Below, piece by piece: positions 52,828 through 64,000 of a DNA stretch of 64,000 nucleotides (position 1 is the first letter of the stretch; every line of letters begins with the position of its first letter). Source of the DNA: Anisus vortex (taxonomy: Eukaryota; Mollusca; Gastropoda; Planorbidae); NCBI GenBank assembly GCA_949126835.1, contig CASBPS010000042.1:496001-560000 (forward strand), read 5' to 3'. The notes under the pieces are model-generated. The model did no database searches. It saw only the letters and a list, made by a program, of their open reading frames with translations, and was not told the origin of the DNA. The position numbers and the translations under genes were made by a program.

Positions 52828-54435
52828 GCTACAGAGTAACCACAAATCATACTACAAAAAGCATCCTCGAAATTGAAGAATATAATTCTAATTTTATATG
52901 TCAAAGATGTTTGTTTTAATAATTATTATAAACAGCCAAAACATTGTTACTTAGTAAATAGTGAGTGACGTATTAACTGTTAGCAAAGAAAAACAAAGGA
53001 TGTGCTAAGGGCATTAAGGAAAACGTTAACGTATAAATAAGCGCCACTAAATTCTGTACAATTATATTCCAGACACTGGCAGAACTCATACAACTGCAGG
53101 TATGTTTTTATAATGTTAAGTGGTTTCCAGATCAATTGCACACAACTTAACATTATGTTCACATTTTCAAATGTTTAAGCTTAGTAGTATTTGGTCGTAG
53201 AATTTAAAGATTTGTGTAGAAGTTTTCTTAACCAAAGGTTCCCAACAGGATCATTAAGGCGGTCTGGGAAGGGCTCGGAGTTGCGGATGTTTCCTGGGAC
53301 GGCGCAAAAATAAGGGCAAGGGGTAAGGAGGGGGGGGAGACGTTTAAGTGAAATCTGGGCGGTAAGACCATACTTGAATTAATAAGGTCACATTTATTAA
53401 TTAATAATTCCCATTTAGATATATGTTTGAAATTTATTTAGCCCTTATATTTCACTCGGTAAGTAGACAGATACCAGATTTCTACTCTATACCAATTACC
53501 CTCTATGCCTAGTGTGCCGTTTTAATACATACAAAAAAGAACATACATACATAATAAAAGGGGGAGGGGACGGTATTTATTACCGATAAAATGCGGCGTG
53601 CTGCTAAATATCTGATATCATTCAACAAAACATATACTACTGTGGATGACTATATGTAAATGAATTTAGCTTAAGTTTTTGATATTAAATAAGTGTTGAG
53701 TTTGTAAATGAATTTGTCAAAATGCATATTCATATTATTAACAAACACATTCAGGACTACGAAAGGTCACGGCATTTAAATGACTGAGAAATTCTGCCTT
53801 CAAGGATTATTGCAATAATAAATTATTTATTTTCTGTTTGTTAATTTTGCCTTCTGAGTACGAAGCCAAACATATTCCTAAGCAGATTTAGGGTTAAACT
53901 TAACATAAAAATAAATTGAATATCATTATTGCTTCCAAAGCTAATGTTAGAATGATCTATTTGGTTTGTGGTTATGTTCGCTTACAAGAGATAGTTAAAA
54001 GTTACAGACGCTCCTTCTTTATTGAAGATGATTGCGTCCTCCCCTTTCCTTGGTTTAAGTCTAGTCTTCCAATTCGATTAACATAGTGTTTTAAATGATG
54101 TTAAGTTACTCGTTTTCCTGGTTCGTTCAGATAACCCATTACTTGCCAGGTGCCAATCGGGAAGAAAGAGTACTGATATACTTTTTCTGCCATATTGGAT
54201 ACGAAAATGTTATTATAGTTATGTTTATCTGAGCATTGTAATATAATATTGTTGTTATGTAGCAAAGTGTTATGTAGCAAAATGTATTCCCTTACATATT
54301 TTCTTTCTCGCCGAACAACCAGTGACGCAGTACACATACATGGTTTGTCAGTAAATGAAAATGAATGAATAGGACCGGAAATGTTGGTACACTATCAATT
54401 TTTAGGTTCACAATGCATCTTGAGATTTGTCAATA
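52828..54435 (+). repeat. Distal body of copy E, no gene
   Basis: From 53,270 collinear with 36,970-37,500, 44,570-45,060 and 38,520-39,000 (GGGACGGC, ATGCGGCGTGCTGCTAAATA, CATTCAGGACTACGAAAGG, ACGCTCCTTCTTTATTGAAG). The LINE tail remnant on the minus strand at 54,085-54,337 ends IGTWQVMGYLNEPGKRVT in the worn WNGLP frame. 52,830-53,220 shows nothing recognisable; the minus frame 52,980-53,162 has no domain. Confidence 0.6.
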
Positions 54436-54942
54436 AAAACGCACACACAGGTATGTGTGGAAATGTCATGTTGCATTTAATCTGACTCTTAACGGCGTTA
54501 TTCTTGCAGGAGTGATGGAGGGGTTGAGCTTACTTGCGTTAATTTAGAGTAGATAGTGTGTGTAAGTGATAGTTTATTTCCTCCAGTCACTGCACTGTTT
54601 TATTTACAAAATTAAAGCCTTTATATAGAGGCTGTTCAAAGAATGTAGCAATAATATTACGATATGTACTATTAAAAGAAGTAAATGCGTACTAATGAAA
54701 ACATCCTAGTAGCTTATAAGGGGTTTTGGAAATTTCATCAACAATATAAAACATTAATTATTAGTTCTGCCTGTTTTATGCATTTTCTTTCTAAATTTGA
54801 ATAGTGATATAAGCTTTTATATTTCTGTATTAAAGTGTATGCAAATGGTGACACCAAAAAAATCATTAACAATTAATAAAACCCTACGACATAAAATGCT
54901 TATTATCTCCCTTGATTTTATTTTGAATTGACTCCATATATC
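54436..54942 (-). repeat. Right inverted arm, copy E
   Basis: AACGCACACACAGGTATGTG, CTGACTCTTAACGGCG, AAAGCCTTTATATAGAGGCTG (54,614), AAGTAAATGCGTACTAATGA, CCTACGACATAAAATGC, TTATTATCTCCCTTGAT, GACTCCATATATC. Uninterrupted; the best reference for the right arm. Confidence 0.75.
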
Positions 54943-55023
54943 TTAACCCTTACAGTCCCGGGCGCGTATATAGCGTAACTGAAGGCATCATAGATAGAAG
55001 TAGGTCGGTACGGGAAGGGTTAA
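54943..55023. mobile_element. 73-bp piggyBac-type MITE at TTAA
   Basis: TTAA (54,943-54,946), then CCCTTACAGTCCCGGGCG at one end and, inverted, CCCTTCCCGTACCGACC at the other, then TTAA (55,020-55,023). TTAA duplication plus ends starting CCC(T)T are diagnostic of the piggyBac superfamily. Related copies at 10,360-10,380 and 46,335-46,360 run through this point without it. Confidence 0.85.
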
Positions 55024-55379
55024 TTTATATGTAAGTAGCTTGAAATGTATTATTACTTTTTTGTGTGTAACAAACTATTATATATACCTTTAACTAAGTC
55101 TATGTAGTTATTTTTATTTAACGTATACAATTCAGCATGTTTGTTGAAAGCACTTTAAATTCCATGTGTACAACATTTACCATTTTACAAATAACGTTTA
55201 TTTATTCCAACTTGGTTGACTAGGCATGTATAATACCTTAAAGCATTTCCTTAGCAAGACTATACATATTTAAGCTTGTAAATAAATTATTTTACCTTAT
55301 ACTTATAATAATGATTTGTGTATAGCGCATATCCCGCTGACAACAGTACAGGCAGAGTAAATACAACGAAGAACAGTTT
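55024..55379 (+). repeat. Outer flank of copy E with SINE trailer
   Basis: Matches 46,360-46,760. AATAATGATTTGTGTATAGC and GCATATCCCGCTGACAACAG at 55,305-55,340 are a SINE-type trailer followed by AACGAAGAACAG. No gene. Confidence 0.65.
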
Positions 55380-56986
55380 TAACTTTTTTTTTATCCTTCT
55401 AATATTTCCCTCCATTTACACCCGAACATTTTTAGGACCTTCTGTATCGCCTATCTGCAATCCATGTTTAAAAATAAAGAATTTTTTTAACCAAAGCCAG
55501 TTGGCGTGTGTTTAATTATATATACTTGTTTTAAATATCTGGTTTGTTTAATGTTATTTTAATTTTCTTTTTAAATATATAAAAAATGATACTGTGAATC
55601 AATAAAAAGCATCAGAAATAATTAGTTTCGAATTATGTATTATAAATTTGACAATAATTATCTTAATGATTCTCAAATATAAAATGAATGATCGGAATGA
55701 TACTTTTTAGTGATACTATGTTGTACTTCCCCCTGTAAGGGTTCCTGGTAAAAAATGCAAAAAATTATTCACTATGATTACACTATACGTCTATATTTTT
55801 GTTAAATGAACAAAGTTGTGGAAATTGGGTTCAGATTTTCAATAAATTTCAATATTTTGGACTCAACACTATAAAAAAAATATTTTTTTAAATTATTATT
55901 TTTACGGTCAGTGAAATACGACTAAAACTGCATAAAGTCTCCAAGCCTAATCACAACAAGATCTCTTTGTTAAAGTAAAAAAAAAATTAATGAACCGATG
56001 TCAATTATTAATTAAAAGAATGATGTATAGCCTACAACCTTGGGCGTCCTATAGCTTCTACGTCATTAGCAACATCGGAATACTTTCTGTTAAAAATAAA
56101 ACACAACTTTATTTGCTCCTCTTGTTAGATGCTACAAATTGATAAAGATCCGAAGTTTGAAATACGACTCCTATTCTTAAACTTTAAACTCACATTTTAG
56201 TAAACATTAAACCAGGTTGAAGCAAAATAGAGAAAAACAGAGAAACATAAATAAAAGAAACAAACCAAAATTTCAGATTCTGAACATTTATTTGTCGAGT
56301 AGTCTCCATCCAAACTAGAATAAGTGGTTGCCTGAACAAAACATAAAAACCATCAACACTAATTAATATTTAAGGTCAGAAACAAAGAAACAAATACGCG
56401 TAGTTCACAATAATTTCAGTATAGAAGGAGTGACTGTGAAAAATTATTTATTGTCACAGAATACTCTCAGTGTCTGATGAAATCTGTTCTATATAGAAGG
56501 AGCCACAGATTCAAACGAAAATGTGTAGAGATAAAAATTAAAACAAATGTAAATAAAATATAAGATTCTTGTATGTGTGATAATTTAATTTGTCAAAATT
56601 ATTTTATAGACCTCTGCGAAGACGTGGTTAGAACGTGAGTCGACGTTCTACAGTTTTTATTTAAATAAAATTCATCGCAAGGAAACCTAATATTTTTAAA
56701 ACAAGTTTAAAGGTTTCAGTTGTAGAGAACAATTTAAATGATAGAGAAATTTAAAAGTAACGTACAGTGAAAATTTTGCATTAACATAAAATGTCTATTC
56801 TGGCATCAAGTCAAAATATATTTAAACAAGTCTAAATGTACACAGTATTGAAAATTGTTTCTATTGTGAATTAGATTTCTTATAGCGAACATATTGTATT
56901 GTACATATTAGATAACAGGGACAACATAGACTTATTTGTTTTTAAGAAAAAGCCCTTTTACATTTACATTTACTTCTAAATTTGTA
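55380..56986 (+). repeat. Outer flank block of the dispersed repeat (copy 2)
   Basis: Collinear with 2,446-4,519 but missing 3,383-3,855. The LINE tail is reduced to AGTGGTTGCCTGAAC at 56,323; the downstream block GAGCCACAGATTCAAACGAA is kept. No gene. Confidence 0.8.
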
Positions 56987-57640
56987 GACATCTGGAGTAA
57001 CTTTAAAATTTAATGAGGGGAGATAATTTGGCTTTTTATGTCGTAGGGGTATTTATTTGTTATTTTTTTGTTTTTCTTTTAAAATTTGCCGTCAAATGAG
57101 TATAATGTATTATATAATGTAATTAGCTAATCAAATTAATAAACAAGTTAAAAAATTAACAAACTATTAAGTAATATTTTTATTATTGTAAACATAAATT
57201 TTATTACATCTTTTTTGCTACTTTCTTGTTTTAATGAATACGCATTTACTTCTTTTTAATAGTACACTTGTATATGAATTGGAATAAATTTTTTGAACAG
57301 CCTTATAATTAGGGCTTTATGATTGTAAAGATAACAATAGAGATCATAGAGTAAGGATCGGTAGGGCACGTATGACACACTAGGCACGCAAAACGATTTT
57401 GGCACGCGTAACACCTAATAAAGGCAGTGCAGGCCACTTCTAATGAATGAATAAGATATCCTACTTTGATACATTATTATCCATAATAAGTTGGACATAC
57501 GTTCATAACCCTTTCGAATAATACAATTTCTCACCGCCACCTCTTTCACCCTTCCAGGAATAAGTCGTTAAGAGTCAAATTTAAATGTAACATCAACTTT
57601 CCACACCTGGCTGTGTTAACGTTTTAATGAGACATAACAA
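56987..57640 (+). repeat. Left inverted arm, copy F
   Basis: AGACATCTGGAGTAACTTTA, GAGGGGAGATAATTTGGC, TATGTCGTAGGGGTA, CAGCCTTATAATTAGGGCTT (57,298), the GGCACGCAAAACGATTTTGG block and GTTAAGAGTCAAATTTAAAT with CCACACCTGG near 57,600. Very like copy B; its right arm begins at 63,930 and leaves the window. Confidence 0.75.
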
Positions 57641-60600
57641 TCGAGCTGAAGTAACATTCATTATAAACGAGAACAAATAAAATAAAAAATAAGATATTAA
57701 AAGTTACTGGAATGTTTGAACCTGAAGTCATGCAACAAGTTGTTCCTATATTATTTTTCGTCCCTTTATTTGCAGAATCCTTGTGTAAACGTGTAAAAAC
57801 ATACTAAGCTCGTTTCTACGTACGCTTTGGGATCGGGGGGGGGGGGTAAAATGTACAGAGTGCTACTGGGAGGGGGGTATAGAAATACTAATGTCACTTT
57901 TTGTGTACGTAATATATGTATTATGCTTCTGTCATTTCCAAGTAACATTGTGCCATACAATGGATACACTGGATATTCTATGGACAAGAAAATCAACCAC
58001 TAAACATCATTTGAAACTTGAATTCAAACAAAACAGAACTTTATTTTATTAGCTAAGACAATATCAGTAATAAAGAAAATAATAAAAAAACATTGTTAGC
58101 TTTACAAATGTGACTTTCTTTGTTTTTGTAGTTACAAAAATGAATATCGACTAATTGTTTGACAGCAATATATAATGATAGAGAAAGTTTAAACTGATAT
58201 GCAGTAAGAACTTTGCATCTAAAAAAATTATATATTTTCTAGAGTAAATCAGATATTATATTATATTATAAGTCCAAAAAGATAAACAATGAACAGCCAA
58301 TACAACAGGCACAGACTACTTTAAATATAAAAACTCAATGTTCTATAGCGCCATAGCCTCTCTGTTAAAGGAATAACTTTTTCTCTAAAAAAAATCGCTC
58401 CCGTCAATGAAGCTAATTAATCACAAAATTATGTCCGTTACGTACGGATGTATAAATGGCACTGCTCCTTCCTATCGTCAAGAACTGATATCAAAGCACG
58501 CGTCGTCAATAGAACTGCACTCTTCATCACTGTCACTCGTTAAAACTCCCAGTGGCTGGACACAAAAAAGTACAATTGAGTTCGCTAATTGACAAGTCTT
58601 AATAAGGTGTGACGTTTTGAACTGGGATGATCGTGAACTTCCGGTGAAATTTATAGCCATTTTCGAAAACAAAAACTATGCTTTTGGTGCTGTTTGACAA
58701 TTGATTTCAACATCGACAGCCAGTTCTGGTCTTTTAGAAATATACAACCGCTACAAGATTAGTTATGAGGAATCCGTTTTTAACATGAAAAGTGAGTAGG
58801 CGATAATTAATAATAATAATACTAATAATGACATTTGTATAGCGCTGCCAACAAGCATAAAGCAAGCTCAGAGAGCATTTAACATACAACTAAGAACACG
58901 GATACAATCTATACTCAAAGTGTTAGTCGCGTTAGGCTAAATGTAGCTTTTTTTTATAAAATAAGTTAGTCAAGAGTTGCGTCCTTGGTAATTAAAAAAA
59001 ACACAATGCGGAGATTCATAAAAAAACAACAACACGAAAATTCTTTTGCATCAAGCAATTAGTTTGGTATTATAAAAAGGTGATTCTTCAAATCTGACAT
59101 TCACAATCCATCGTTTTTTTTTTGGCGCCATCTTTTGAAAATGAAAAAAAAAAATATTTACATATTAACGTACAGTAACGTAGCACACTGACATGTTTAG
59201 AAGAAAATGATCGAATAAGACCGGAAATGTTCTTCTTTTTTATCTTTTATGCATGCATAAACGTTAAGACTTGTCTATTTTAATCTGTGGCGCCTTCTAA
59301 ATGGAAAAGCTTGCCTCAGAAACTGAGAAAATAAAAGACAAAAAGTTATTTTTTTTAAAGAGCACACTGAGAATATAAATTTAATAGAATGGATAGAAAC
59401 TCTATATAAATTACAATTATTATTGTTAGTACAAATATTATAGATTCTTCTTTAAAGTAATTTTTAAAATTTCGAAATAGGCGAACGGTCTTTTAAAAAA
59501 AAATATAAGAAATAAAAATAAATGGCAACTTGATTGTCTGGTAAGTTGGACTTATGATTGAATGATTTCAGACACTTGCTCAGTGGAATTGTAAAATTGC
59601 ACATCAATTGCTTTCAACACAGTTCTATTACTTAAAATAATTCATATGTAGTTATACAATAAGTGTATACTATTTATTAATAAAACTTGTTTAATTCAAT
59701 CCTTTTTAAACGTATTTTATTCCAATTAATATCAGACCATTCTGAAACGGTGATAATTAACGAGCGCATCAAGCTTCGGTCACTGCCGAACCGATCCAGA
59801 TATATCTATTTAATTTTTACTGGCTCGTTTCACGACTTCTTCAAGTACAATTCATATTTCTTGTTAGTATATATACACTGTGTTTTAATAGCATGTTCTT
59901 AACAGCACTTGTGTTTTACGTTACATTTCATCTAATCAAATCACCCGCCTTCCAGCCTATCTCGGCAACAGTTTAACTATTGAAATAATTTAAGATAAAG
60001 CACATAAATAAATTGGGGCACGAATGCCTAAAGGCAGAATTTTGTTCCCGGGACTTGAAGGTGCCCCTAAGTCTACCCAGCTCTGACATTAGTTGGGGTA
60101 AAGTAAAAACGTCTCGACATTCTGCTACCTCTACATCCCCTAGAATGCCTTGGCCACAGAAACTGGTAAACGCTGCTTTACTCGACCTATGCTAAATTTG
60201 GTCCGACGGTTACTTTATTTTACATAAATAAAGGCTTTGAATTACTTTTACGCCACAAAAACACTGTAGACACAAAGGCTAAGTCACTCGTAGAACTGTC
60301 GATTACATAGGCAATATTTCTCTCTTAACGGACATAGCTAGAAATTACCATTATTACAATTAAAGCAAATCTAAATTATTGAGTTTAAAAAAAAAAGACC
60401 AACATTCTCATTGCCCGGAACATCAGCGCCCCTTAATATATTCTGACCGCCCCCTAAAAGGCGATAATGTTCCGTTGCGAGCCTATGATTTAAGTAGAAT
60501 GAATTGAAGACTCGTGTAGAAGATTCTCAACGAGGGCGGTAAGGAGGTATGGGAAGGGGGTGGGGTTGTTGAGGTTTCTTGGGACGGCAAAGGGGAGGGG

Positions 60601-60820
60601 GACATTGAAGTGAAAGTTAAGAACAGACTTAAATTAATTAGTTCCTTTTTACTAAGCAATAATGAAATCTTGGGTATATGTTTTAAATTAATTTATCAGT
60701 AATGTTAAAACTCGGTAAATCGACAAATAAAGAAATCGACTATTACTATTGCGCAACATGTCTAGTGAGCGAAAAACACAAAAACAAGAAATGTTACTAT
60801 ATTAAGACTTATCTCACGTA
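57641..60820 (+). repeat. Body of copy F, collinear with 5,236-8,650
   Basis: Holds the LINE remnant at 58,407, an AATAATAATACTAATAATGA + CATTTGTATAGCGCTGCC SINE-type trailer near 58,820, GATAATTAACGAGCGCATCA (59,751) and TTGGTCCGACGGTTACTTTA (60,200). Small frames at 57,766, 59,687, 60,013 and 60,702 have no domain and are not conserved in copy B. Confidence 0.7.
58407..58592 (+). pseudogene. CR1/L2-like LINE C-terminal remnant (open)
   Basis: The peptide includes TYGCINGTAPSYRQELISKH and ASSIELHSSSLSLVKTPSGW, the post-RT motif (C.NGTAPxYLxELxxxHxxSxxLxSSxxxLLxxP) of CR1/L2/Rex-type LINEs. The frame is open for 61 codons, then stops; the final AAPxLWNxLP block is missing. Copy B at 5,952-6,130 has stops in the same frame. 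The minus-strand frame 58,478-58,672 is a shadow. Confidence 0.65.
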
Positions 60821-60961
60821 TGAACCCATGAATGCCCAATCGTATATCCGAATGACTTTTCTGTGTTTTTTAGTGTTTCCTAGTGATAATGCATCAAAAC
60901 GTGAGTATATACATGTGCTTTGATTGGTTTTTGTTTTCTTCGAAAGCTAGAGGTGAGTAAT
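60821..60961. other. Start of an insertion relative to copy B
   Basis: Collinearity with copy B (8,650) ends at about 60,820 and resumes at 63,355. The first 140 bp of the intervening 2.5 kb show nothing recognisable. Confidence 0.5.
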
Positions 60962-62468
60962 CTGGGAGAGTGCAGGGACACGAGAGGGGTACGGGGTTTT
61001 CTAATGATAAATGCATTACATGCTTGCTATTGAATATATTGAATACTTTATTTTTGTATTGAATAATACAACATAAGAAATGGATCAATCAGAACAGAGG
61101 CATTTATTTATTTTATGGATGTTACGTCCCATGTTCTTTTTTTGAATACAACATATAACCATAAACATTGTTGTTGTAGTTTTCTAAAAAATGTTTAACA
61201 TACTTATATTTTATTAGGCTTCTTCTTGAATCTCGAAAATACATTTAAATTGAACATTTATATAATATATATATATCCATTGAATTGATTTCTCGTATTA
61301 CTTAGTCCTTGTGTATGGACAATAGGCAATTCCATGATAAAGGTTGAAACAATGCCGGAGAATACGAACATTATATTTCAGGTATATTGTCTAATATTGC
61401 GACGTCATTTTGAAAACCTATTTTGTACAGTGGAGTCAAAAGAAAAGTGTCCATTGATATCTAACCTGACCCTGTCGCTGACCCTAGAAAACTGTGGTGT
61501 AGCTGGTGGATTCCTTAGAATACCGTTCATCATGATAACACGCAGACACTATTGGATACTTTGTGATGACAGGCCAAAAGCTCAATAACTTCAGCAGCAT
61601 GCACTTTCCTGTGTAGTAACCAGGCATTTTACAAAGCAATGTCTAAGGTATAAAAGACAGAAGGGCAACAACACTTTTTGGTTTTACTTTTTAATGTTTT
61701 GCTTAGCCATATTCACGCCTCCCTTTGTGGCTTCGCACTGTCTGTTTAGGTCAGATTGATCATTCGTGATGTGTTGTCATTGTTGACGAGACCATCTCCT
61801 TGATTGTCCTACTGGTAGAACAGGGTCGCAGTTTTTGCCATAAGCAAGTTGTGGTTGGTGTCCAGTTAAAAATTATTTGAACCTCGATACATTTAACAAA
61901 GCTAGACGCATCTTGTAAGGGGCATTTCTGTTTAAAGTCCCAGTGGCTCCAACACCCTTCACGCAATGTAATGCAAGTGAGAGAGGAGCTATCAAATGTC
62001 CAGTGGAAATAAAGTTCAGCTATTTAGCAGATCAGGTCCATCACAACAGTACCGCCGTCCAAATAATCCTTACCGCTAAACAGTACACTCATAAGACTGG
62101 ACAAAATGTCCAAGTGGTCAACATATTCCTCATTGTCACCATCATTACAGACGTATCATCAGGTGGTGTTATATAAACAGTAACATTTATCATCTCCTCA
62201 TCTATATCCAACATTGTTAATCCATTGTTCATTGTATAACGTTTTCGTACACTGCAAAGGATAATTAATCTACATGATTTATTAAATTTATGTTGTCAAA
62301 GATTTTAATACATTTTAACTATGCAGTATGTTACATAGTAAAAGCGTCACAATTGTTTAATATGAAGAAACATAAGCATAGTGTGATTCTTTATTTGACA
62401 TTTGCACTCCCCCATACTGCATTTCTCTAAAAAACACCGTACCCATCTCGTGTCCCAGCACTCTCCAG
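60962..62468. mobile_element. 1.5-kb element with inverted ends of about 57 bp
   Basis: CTGGGAGAGTGCAGGGACAC + GAGAGGGGTACGGGGTTTT at 60,962-61,000 is repeated in inverted form at 62,430-62,468 (CTGGAGAGTGCTGGGACACG read on the minus strand), about 80-85% identical. No clean target duplication at this boundary (flanks TGAGTAAT and GAGTGCAG). The interior contains sequence with fewer stops and higher G+C than the surroundings. A DNA transposon of unknown superfamily, possibly carrying captured sequence. Confidence 0.6.
61330..62176. other. Unclassified potentially coding interior of the element
   Basis: Three short frames stand out: plus 61,334-61,588 (ISNLTLSLTLENCGVAGGFL...), minus 61,966-61,760 (CWSHWDFKQKCPLQDASSFV...) and plus 61,943-62,176 (FTQCNASERGAIKCPVEIKF...). 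The last reads like an extracellular, Cys-containing segment, but none matches a domain I can name, and they overlap on opposite strands. TTTCAGGTATATTG at 61,376 could be an exon end. I cannot say which strand, if any, was coding. Confidence 0.25.
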
Positions 62469-63060
62469 GAGTGCAGTTATATTTCGAGCTGAAATTCAAT
62501 AGAACTTTTCTAGTCAACTAATAATTTTATATTCATAGGATTGAGAATAGATTAAAGTATCTAAAAACATATCTTATTTGCCTTAATTAGTTAAGAATTA
62601 TTTTTTTTACACATACCTGTTTGAAGTAGAAGAAAATGTTTTTAAGCTGTTTTTTTTTAAAGGCGAGCCACAAAAAAACAACGCAATGGAAATGACTTTC
62701 AAGATGATAAATAACATAAAAAATATGTCCAGAATAGAAAAAAGCCACTATTTTAAATATATTATAAAAAGGCTTACTGCAAGCTAACAAAAATGGAAGC
62801 AAGTAACTGCACTCTGGGAGAATGGAAATGTCAAATATGGGTTAAGAAAGGGTCATTCTTTGTCAACCATCTGGGTGAGGATTGTCCGCAGATAACAAAG
62901 GGGGGTGATCGGACCGAGTCGCAGGGCCTAGTCACTTGAACATTACGCAAAATGGTTTCCCTTAAGTGGCTAAAATAAGAATACAAATGTTATTAGTAAT
63001 TATTATTCCTACCAATTAGTGAGTACTTTGTGACAACTAGTTCTCCAAATACATTTGTGA
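62469..63060. other. No gene seen
   Basis: AT-rich with a GC-richer patch at 62,860-62,930 (CATCTGGGTGAGGATTGTCC, GGACCGAGTCGCAGGGCC) not shared with other parts of the window. Minus frame 62,587-62,802 is Phe-rich and composition-driven. Confidence 0.4.
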
Positions 63061-63352
63061 AGCCGGCTGGTCCAGTGGTTAGTTCACTGGACTGTCAACC
63101 AAAAACCAACTGTCAGGTCGCGGGTTCTAGCCCTGCCACCGGCGGATCCCTGTCGCCTTGCAGGAGTTTTGGGCCTAGTGGACGTAATAATCTTCTATCT
63201 AGAAGGAACGTCTGTAAACTTATAAGGTTTTATTTCTTCTTCGTGTACATGTCCGCGGGAGGGAGTAAGTGTCAACGGCACAATCTGTCGTGGGACTAAG
63301 TGTCAGGGATTAACTGTCGCGGTATCAAGTGTCGCGGTATCAAATGTCCATA
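63061..63352 (+). mobile_element. tRNA-derived SINE, plus strand
   Basis: Head AGCCGGCTGGTCCAGTGGTT, then GTCGCGGGTTCTAGCCCTGC, GGATCCCTGTCGCCTTGCAG and GAGTTTTGGGCCTAGTGGAC. The trailer differs from the 14,790 element: a series of AAGTGTC(G/A)CGG-type repeats (63,267-63,345; GCGGTATCAAGTGTC repeated). The shared head and core with different trailers suggest two SINE subfamilies. The frame 63,030-63,299 is a shadow. Confidence 0.85.
63068..63133 (+). promoter_or_regulatory. Internal RNA polymerase III promoter (A and B boxes)
   Basis: A box TGGTCCAGTGG at 63,068-63,078 fits TRGYnnARnGG fully. B box GGTTCTAGCCC at 63,123-63,133 differs from GGTTCRAnnCY at one base. Spacing of about 45 bp is normal for tRNA-derived promoters. 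Confidence 0.75.
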
Positions 63353-64000
63353 CACCATATGAAATATATAGTTTAAGTTTTTGATCTTGAATACGTGTAC
63401 ACTTTTTAACGACATAGTCAAAATGCATATTCAAATTATTAACAAATACAATCAGGACTACACTAACTCAATGTTCGCGTACAAGATATATTTTTAAGTT
63501 ACAAACGCTCCTTCTTTACAGAAGATTACTGCGTCCTACGCTGATCCCTAGTTTGAGTCTATTCCTTCAATTCAATGAGCATAGTATTTTAAATTATGTT
63601 AAGTTACTATTTCTCCTGGTTCGTCCACATAACCCATTACATGCCATGTGCCAATCAGAAAGAATAAGTACATATATGCATTTTTTTTCTGCCTTACTGG
63701 ATACGAAAATGTTATTATAGTTATGTAAATATGAGCATTTTAATATATTTTTAATGTGTAGAATGTGGAAATGAAATAAAATGTATTTCCTTACATCTTT
63801 TCTTACTCGCCGAACAACCAGTCACGAGGGATACATACATGGTTTGTCAGTAATTGAACGAATATGACCGGAACTGTTGGTACACTATCCCTTTTTAGGT
63901 TCACAATGCATCTTGAAACCTGTCCATAAAAACGTACAGACAGCTTTGTGTGGAAATGGCATCTTACATTTAATCTCACTCTTAACAGCGTAATTGTAGT
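63353..64000 (+). repeat. Copy F resumes, running into its right arm
   Basis: Collinear with 8,752-9,400: AATATATAGTTTAAGTTTTT, AATCAGGACTACACTAACTC, ACGCTCCTTCTTTACAGAAG, the LINE tail remnant on the minus strand at about 63,600-63,850, GACCGGAACTGTTGGTACAC, and TTTAATCTCACTCTTAACAG, where the right arm begins. Cut by the window end. Confidence 0.8.

Noticed and set aside
61760..62176. Assigning the interior frames to a named extracellular domain family
   Set aside because: Cys spacing is suggestive only; overlapping frames on both strands and lack of a recognisable motif do not justify a family name.

Overview
The window is AT-rich eukaryotic DNA with no intact host gene, no rRNA or tRNA gene and no CRISPR array. 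Every recognisable protein is a remnant of a mobile element of metazoan type: non-LTR retrotransposons, hAT transposases, a retroelement zinc knuckle and THAP domains. tRNA-derived SINEs, short inverted-repeat elements and many micro- and minisatellites fill much of the rest. The SINE style, the recurrent GGGAGATAAT motif and a Helentron/'pearl'-like tandem array suggest a mollusc, probably a gastropod. That assignment is an inference; nothing in the window names the species.

Layout. A repeat landscape dominates 1-20,800 and 33,700-64,000. Its main component is a family with long inverted arms. The left arm contains GACATCTGG...GGGAGATAAT...GTCGTAGGG and ends near AGCCTTATAATTAAGGCT; the right arm is its reverse complement. 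Arm pairs can be traced at 4,520/10,367, 14,296/18,660, 42,791/46,347, 48,795/54,942 and 56,987/beyond the window end, with single arms near 1-420, 20,795 and 39,655. The flanks and interiors are also shared between copies. The longest match is between 2,450-9,460 and 55,380-64,000, interrupted by indels and insertions. Degenerate LINE 3' coding ends lie inside most copies.

The centre (21,076-33,741) is a head-to-tail array of eight units of about 1.5-2.1 kb. Units share a near-invariant first 230 bp, a 3' hairpin whose stem sequence varies but whose pairing is kept, internal CRE-like palindromes and an internal 19-bp minisatellite. Two units carry the same insertion of a P-element-like short transposon with a THAP-domain start.

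Insertions date the repeats against each other. A P-like element sits at 9,464-9,966 in a right arm. A second THAP-bearing element with arms of about 86 bp is at 10,394-11,528. A 182-bp hAT-type element with a perfect 8-bp duplication is at 45,252-45,433, and a piggyBac-type element at TTAA is at 54,947-55,019. A full-ended LINE lacking its reverse transcriptase (50,148-51,901) is nested inside a decayed hAT transposase gene (49,592-52,827). A 5'-truncated LINE with an open frame is at 16,506-17,220. The features share no pathway: this is an intergenic or intronic transposon graveyard with several clean, testable insertion histories.
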